Source: an uncultured Verrucomicrobia subdivision 3 bacterium (GTDB taxonomy: Bacteria; Verrucomicrobiota; Verrucomicrobiia; Limisphaerales; UBA11358). Taken from it: a stretch of 33,775 bases of DNA. Made by a program: the position numbers and the translations under genes. Within the stretch, counting starts at the first letter, position 1, and each line of letters begins with the position of its first letter. The stretch is taken from NCBI GenBank assembly GCA_903917705.1, contig CAIXBQ010000100.1:1-33775 (forward strand), read 5' to 3'. Of this stretch, positions 31,868 to 33,775 are shown piece after piece. The notes beneath the pieces are model-generated. The model saw only the letters and a list, made by a program, of their open reading frames with translations. It made no database searches and was not told the origin of the DNA.

Positions 31868-31896
31868 CCTGAACGAAAAGTTCAGGCTTCTCTTTT
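31868..31896 (+). terminator. intrinsic terminator after the PEP-CTERM gene
   Basis: CCTGAAC (31868-31874), GAAAA, GTTCAGG (31880-31886) form a 7-bp stem with a 5-base loop, followed by CTTCTCTTTT. It lies 33 bases after the PEP-CTERM stop and touches the end of the convergent antiterminator gene. It terminates best in the plus direction; on the minus strand the following bases are not T-rich. Confidence 0.7.
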
Positions 31897-32485
31897 AAGC
31901 GATCGACGTCCGCAGATCGCGTGGATTTTGAATCTGCTCAATGTCAATTTCGATCTGGGTTTGCTGGCCGAGAAATTCCAGCAGGAGCGCCACCCGGGTC
32001 TTGCCGGGCAGGACCCGGCATACAATGCCCTCGGTGCCGCGCATGGGGCCGGTTTCGATCAGCACCCGGTCGCCGATTTTTATGGGATGATCCACTGTCG
32101 CCACCTCGTCCGCGCCAAAGGTGCTTTGCAACTGCGCAATGACCTCGTCAGGAATGACCGGATGGCTGTTGCCGAAATGAATCAAGCCGGAAACGCCGGG
32201 GGAATAACTCACCGCCCGGACTTGCTGCTGCCAGTTGAATTTGCAAAACAGGTAGCCGGGAAAAAGCGATTCCGTAATCCACCGCCCCTGCCGCCGGCCG
32301 GTGCCGCGAAAGCGGATGCGGGGGAAAAAGGATTCCACGGCTTCGAGCTTTCTTAAAAAGGTGTGCGCGAAGGTTTCCCGCCGGGGCTGGGTGCGGAGGC
32401 AAAACCAAAACGCCCCTTCGCCGATGTTTCCGGTTTTATTTTCCGAAGCGGCGTCGAGGTTGAAATTGGATTTGGATCCGGACAT
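31895..32485 (-). CDS. RfaH/NusG-like transcription antiterminator paralogue
   Basis: A 196-residue protein with a NusG N-terminal (NGN) domain (about 25-120) and a KOW domain (about 137-165). The NGN part has AFWFCLRTQPRRE, SLFPGYLFCKF and PGVSGLIHFGNSHPVIPDEV. The last resembles the RfaH pattern of a GVS-x-x-x-x-FG block followed by a VP-x-x-VI stretch. The KOW part has IKIGDRVLIETGPMRGTEGI. Specialised NusG paralogues (RfaH, UpxY, LoaP) bind RNA polymerase and let it read through long polysaccharide operons. It lies at the end of the locus, convergent with the PEP-CTERM gene and divergent from the sensor gene. It has about 24 residues before the NGN domain and no good ribosome site at the ATG at 32485. 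Confidence 0.9.
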   Translation of the reverse strand: MSGSKSNFNLDAASENKTGNIGEGAFWFCLRTQPRRETFAHTFLRKLEAVESFFPRIRFRGTGRRQGRWITESLFPGYLFCKFNWQQQVRAVSYSPGVSGLIHFGNSHPVIPDEVIAQLQSTFGADEVATVDHPIKIGDRVLIETGPMRGTEGIVCRVLPGKTRVALLLEFLGQQTQIEIDIEQIQNPRDLRTSIA

Positions 32486-32510
32486 GGCTGCTGATTAAAA
32501 AATTTATCCG

Positions 32511-32550
32511 GTTTTGCGGTCAAAGTCCATAAAACTTTGCCCGCCAAAAC
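32511..32550. promoter_or_regulatory. 40-bp imperfect dyad between divergent regulator genes
   Basis: The left arm GTTTTGCGG-T-CAAAGT (32511-32526) pairs with the right arm ACTTTG-C-CCGCCAAAAC (32534-32550) around the loop CCATAAA. This gives 15 pairs with one bulge and one mismatch. It lies in the 105-base gap between the antiterminator start (32485, minus) and the sensor start (32591, plus). TTTTTATAAT follows directly. It may be an operator overlapping the -35 side of the sensor promoter, or a hairpin with a T-run acting as a terminator. The sequence does not decide. Confidence 0.6.
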
Positions 32551-32554
32551 TTTT

Positions 32555-32560
32555 TATAAT
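32555..32560 (+). promoter_or_regulatory. candidate -10 element of the sensor gene
   Basis: A perfect TATAAT lies 30 bases before the ATG at 32591 and immediately to the right of the 40-bp dyad. No consensus -35 is visible 16-18 bases upstream; that region lies inside the dyad. Confidence 0.4.
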
Positions 32561-32590
32561 GCCGGGCCGCTTGATTTACCGAGGTGATCT

Positions 32591-33775
32591 ATGAAAAAAA
32601 CGTTTCCTTTGCGATATTCGCTTCCGGCCTTGTTGCTCGGGTTGGGCGGGGCGCTGGCGTGCCTTCTGATCGCCGACAGCATCCATAATGCGAACCAGAA
32701 CATTGAGGCCGCGGCGCGCCAGCAACTCACGGCGATCGGCGACGGCGCGGCGGCCCGGATCGAATACTGCCTGGCCAGCGGCGGTTTCGGAGCGGCCACC
32801 TGGCCGCTGGCGCTGCTGAACCGGGAACCGGATCTGCTGGGCGGTTCCATACTTGACGGCAACAACCGGTGGCTGGCCGGCACCGGGCCGGAATTCAAAT
32901 CCGTCTCCGCCCCAAAGCAATCGTTCCAGCCCGACCTGGCGCTGGTGAATGCCGCCCGGAAATATCAGGCCGCGCAATTGCAGTCGGGCCGCAACGGCCA
33001 TATTTTGGCCGGCGCGTTTCCCTGTCGGCTCGCAGTGTCCCCTGCGGCGGCCAATCCAGCTTCATCCGGGGTGGTCTATTTGGAAATGGATTTGCGGCCG
33101 CAACAGGATTTGCAGCTGGTGGCCAATTTCCGGCGGGCGGGAATGATTGGCGGACTGGCCCTGGTGCTGGTCGTGCTATCGTGGTCTTACTTGAACCGGA
33201 TCCTGACCCAGCGCATCGCCGGCTTGATTGCGGCCACCCGGGAAATTGCGAGCGGCGACACGTCCCGCCGCGCCCTGCTGGGCGGCGGTGATGAACTGGC
33301 GGAGCTGGGGGCGGCCTTCAACCAGATGGCCGACCAGATTCAGGCGCGCACCACCGCGTTGACGGAGAGCGAGGAGCGTTACCGGCGCATTGTGGAAACG
33401 GCCTACGAAGGGATTTTTGCCATTGATGCCGAGCGGCGGCTGGGTTTTGTGAACCGGCGCATGGCGGAAATGCTGGGCTGCACGATGGACGCGATGACCG
33501 GGCAGCCGCTGGAGGAATTCCTGTTCCAGGAAGACTGGCCGGATCATCAAAGCCGGTTGGGCCAGCGGCAATTCAACACCGCCGCGCGCTTCGAACAGCG
33601 CCTGCGCTGCAAGGACGGCTCCGAGGTCTGGACGATCATGTCCCTCACGGTGTTGCGGGATGCGGCGGAGACTTTCGCCGGCGCCTTCGGCATGGCCGCC
33701 GACATCACCGAACGCAAGCGCGCGGAGAAGAAACTGCTGCTCCAGTCCAGCGCGCTGATGGCCAGCGCCAATGCC
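32591..33775 (+). CDS. HAMP/PAS sensor protein, probably a sensor histidine kinase (3' end outside)
   Basis: The frame opens at ATG 32591 behind GAGGTGA (32581-32587) and stays open to the window end, giving 395 residues so far. It has an N-terminal membrane helix (about 9-28), a periplasmic sensor region (about 29-182), a second membrane helix (about 184-202), a HAMP linker (about 203-254, TREIASGDTSRRALLGGGDE then FNQMADQI) and a PAS domain (about 262-372). The PAS domain has ERYRRIVETAYEGIFAIDAE, RCKDGSEVW and the closing AADITERKRAEKK. This order is typical of membrane histidine kinases or diguanylate cyclases. The output domain is not in the window, so kinase is the more likely call but not certain. 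It is divergent from the antiterminator. Confidence 0.88.
   Translation, partial: MKKTFPLRYSLPALLLGLGGALACLLIADSIHNANQNIEAAARQQLTAIGDGAAARIEYCLASGGFGAATWPLALLNREPDLLGGSILDGNNRWLAGTGPEFKSVSAPKQSFQPDLALVNAARKYQAAQLQSGRNGHILAGAFPCRLAVSPAAANPASSGVVYLEMDLRPQQDLQLVANFRRAGMIGGLALVLVVLSWSYLNRILTQRIAGLIAATREIASGDTSRRALLGGGDELAELGAAFNQMADQIQARTTALTESEERYRRIVETAYEGIFAIDAERRLGFVNRRMAEMLGCTMDAMTGQPLEEFLFQEDWPDHQSRLGQRQFNTAARFEQRLRCKDGSEVWTIMSLTVLRDAAETFAGAFGMAADITERKRAEKKLLLQSSALMASANA

Noticed and set aside
33176..33771. Minus-strand open frames at the right end of the window
   Set aside because: They are antisense to the HAMP/PAS sensor frame, which has a ribosome site, domain signatures and an uninterrupted reading frame.
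1..33775. CRISPR arrays, insertion sequences, transposases or integrases
   Set aside because: I looked for regularly spaced direct repeats and for DDE or Tyr/Ser recombinase motifs in the translated frames and saw none.

Overview
The window is one nearly continuous exopolysaccharide (EPS) locus that also carries an exosortase/PEP-CTERM protein-sorting module. The DNA is GC-rich, several genes appear to start with GTG or TTG, and many starts have poor Shine-Dalgarno sequences. A large secreted Thr/Asn-rich protein, an exosortase fused to an EpsI domain, one PEP-CTERM protein, a PglC/PglE/PglF-like set and a Wza/Wzc-type export system occur together. This points to a Gram-negative of the PVC group, most likely Verrucomicrobiota. 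That placement is an inference from gene content, not from a marker gene.

Layout: (i) 1-29 is the 5' part of a tRNA on the minus strand. (ii) 123-6399, plus strand: Wzy/WaaL-like polymerase or ligase, CapK/PaaK-like adenylating enzyme, GT4 glycosyltransferase, FemAB/GNAT-like acyltransferase, second GT4. (iii) 6396-9314: a 972-residue secreted protein translationally coupled to that GT4. (iv) 9351-10733: glmM. (v) 10773-16287: an accessory-looking block of two NodB-like deacetylases, two FemAB-like proteins, a 32-codon remnant of a glycosyltransferase and a WbuB-like GT4. (vi) 16529-21313: PglC-like phosphoglycosyl transferase, a frameshifted YdcF-family gene, PglE-like aminotransferase and PglF/FlaA1-like dehydratase. 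(vii) 21320-25386: outer-membrane beta-barrel, Wza-like export protein, Wzc-like co-polymerase/tyrosine kinase. (viii) 25397-26821, minus strand: a second Wzy/WaaL-like protein. (ix) 26919-31834: an unusual secreted repeat protein, exosortase-EpsI fusion, TPR protein and PEP-CTERM protein, closed by a terminator-like hairpin. (x) 31895-32485, minus strand: an RfaH/NusG-like antiterminator. (xi) 32591 to the end: a HAMP/PAS sensor protein that runs off the window and is divergent from the antiterminator.

A coherent reading is that GlmM feeds UDP-GlcNAc. The PglF-like dehydratase and PglE-like aminotransferase make a UDP-4-amino-4,6-dideoxy sugar, and the PglC-like enzyme loads the first phosphosugar on undecaprenyl phosphate. 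GT4 enzymes extend the chain, and the deacetylases and FemAB-like proteins decorate it. A Wzy-like protein polymerises it, and the Wzc/Wza/beta-barrel set exports it. The exosortase would sort PEP-CTERM proteins to the same surface, and the RfaH-like protein would let polymerase read through the long EPS transcripts.

The points most worth checking are the frameshifted YdcF gene, the glycosyltransferase remnant, the apparent absence of a PglD acetyltransferase and a Wzx flippase, several strong inverted repeats in the few intergenic gaps, and two secreted proteins (6396-9314 and 26919-27812) that I cannot assign to a described system. No gene-free stretch exceeds 300 bases.
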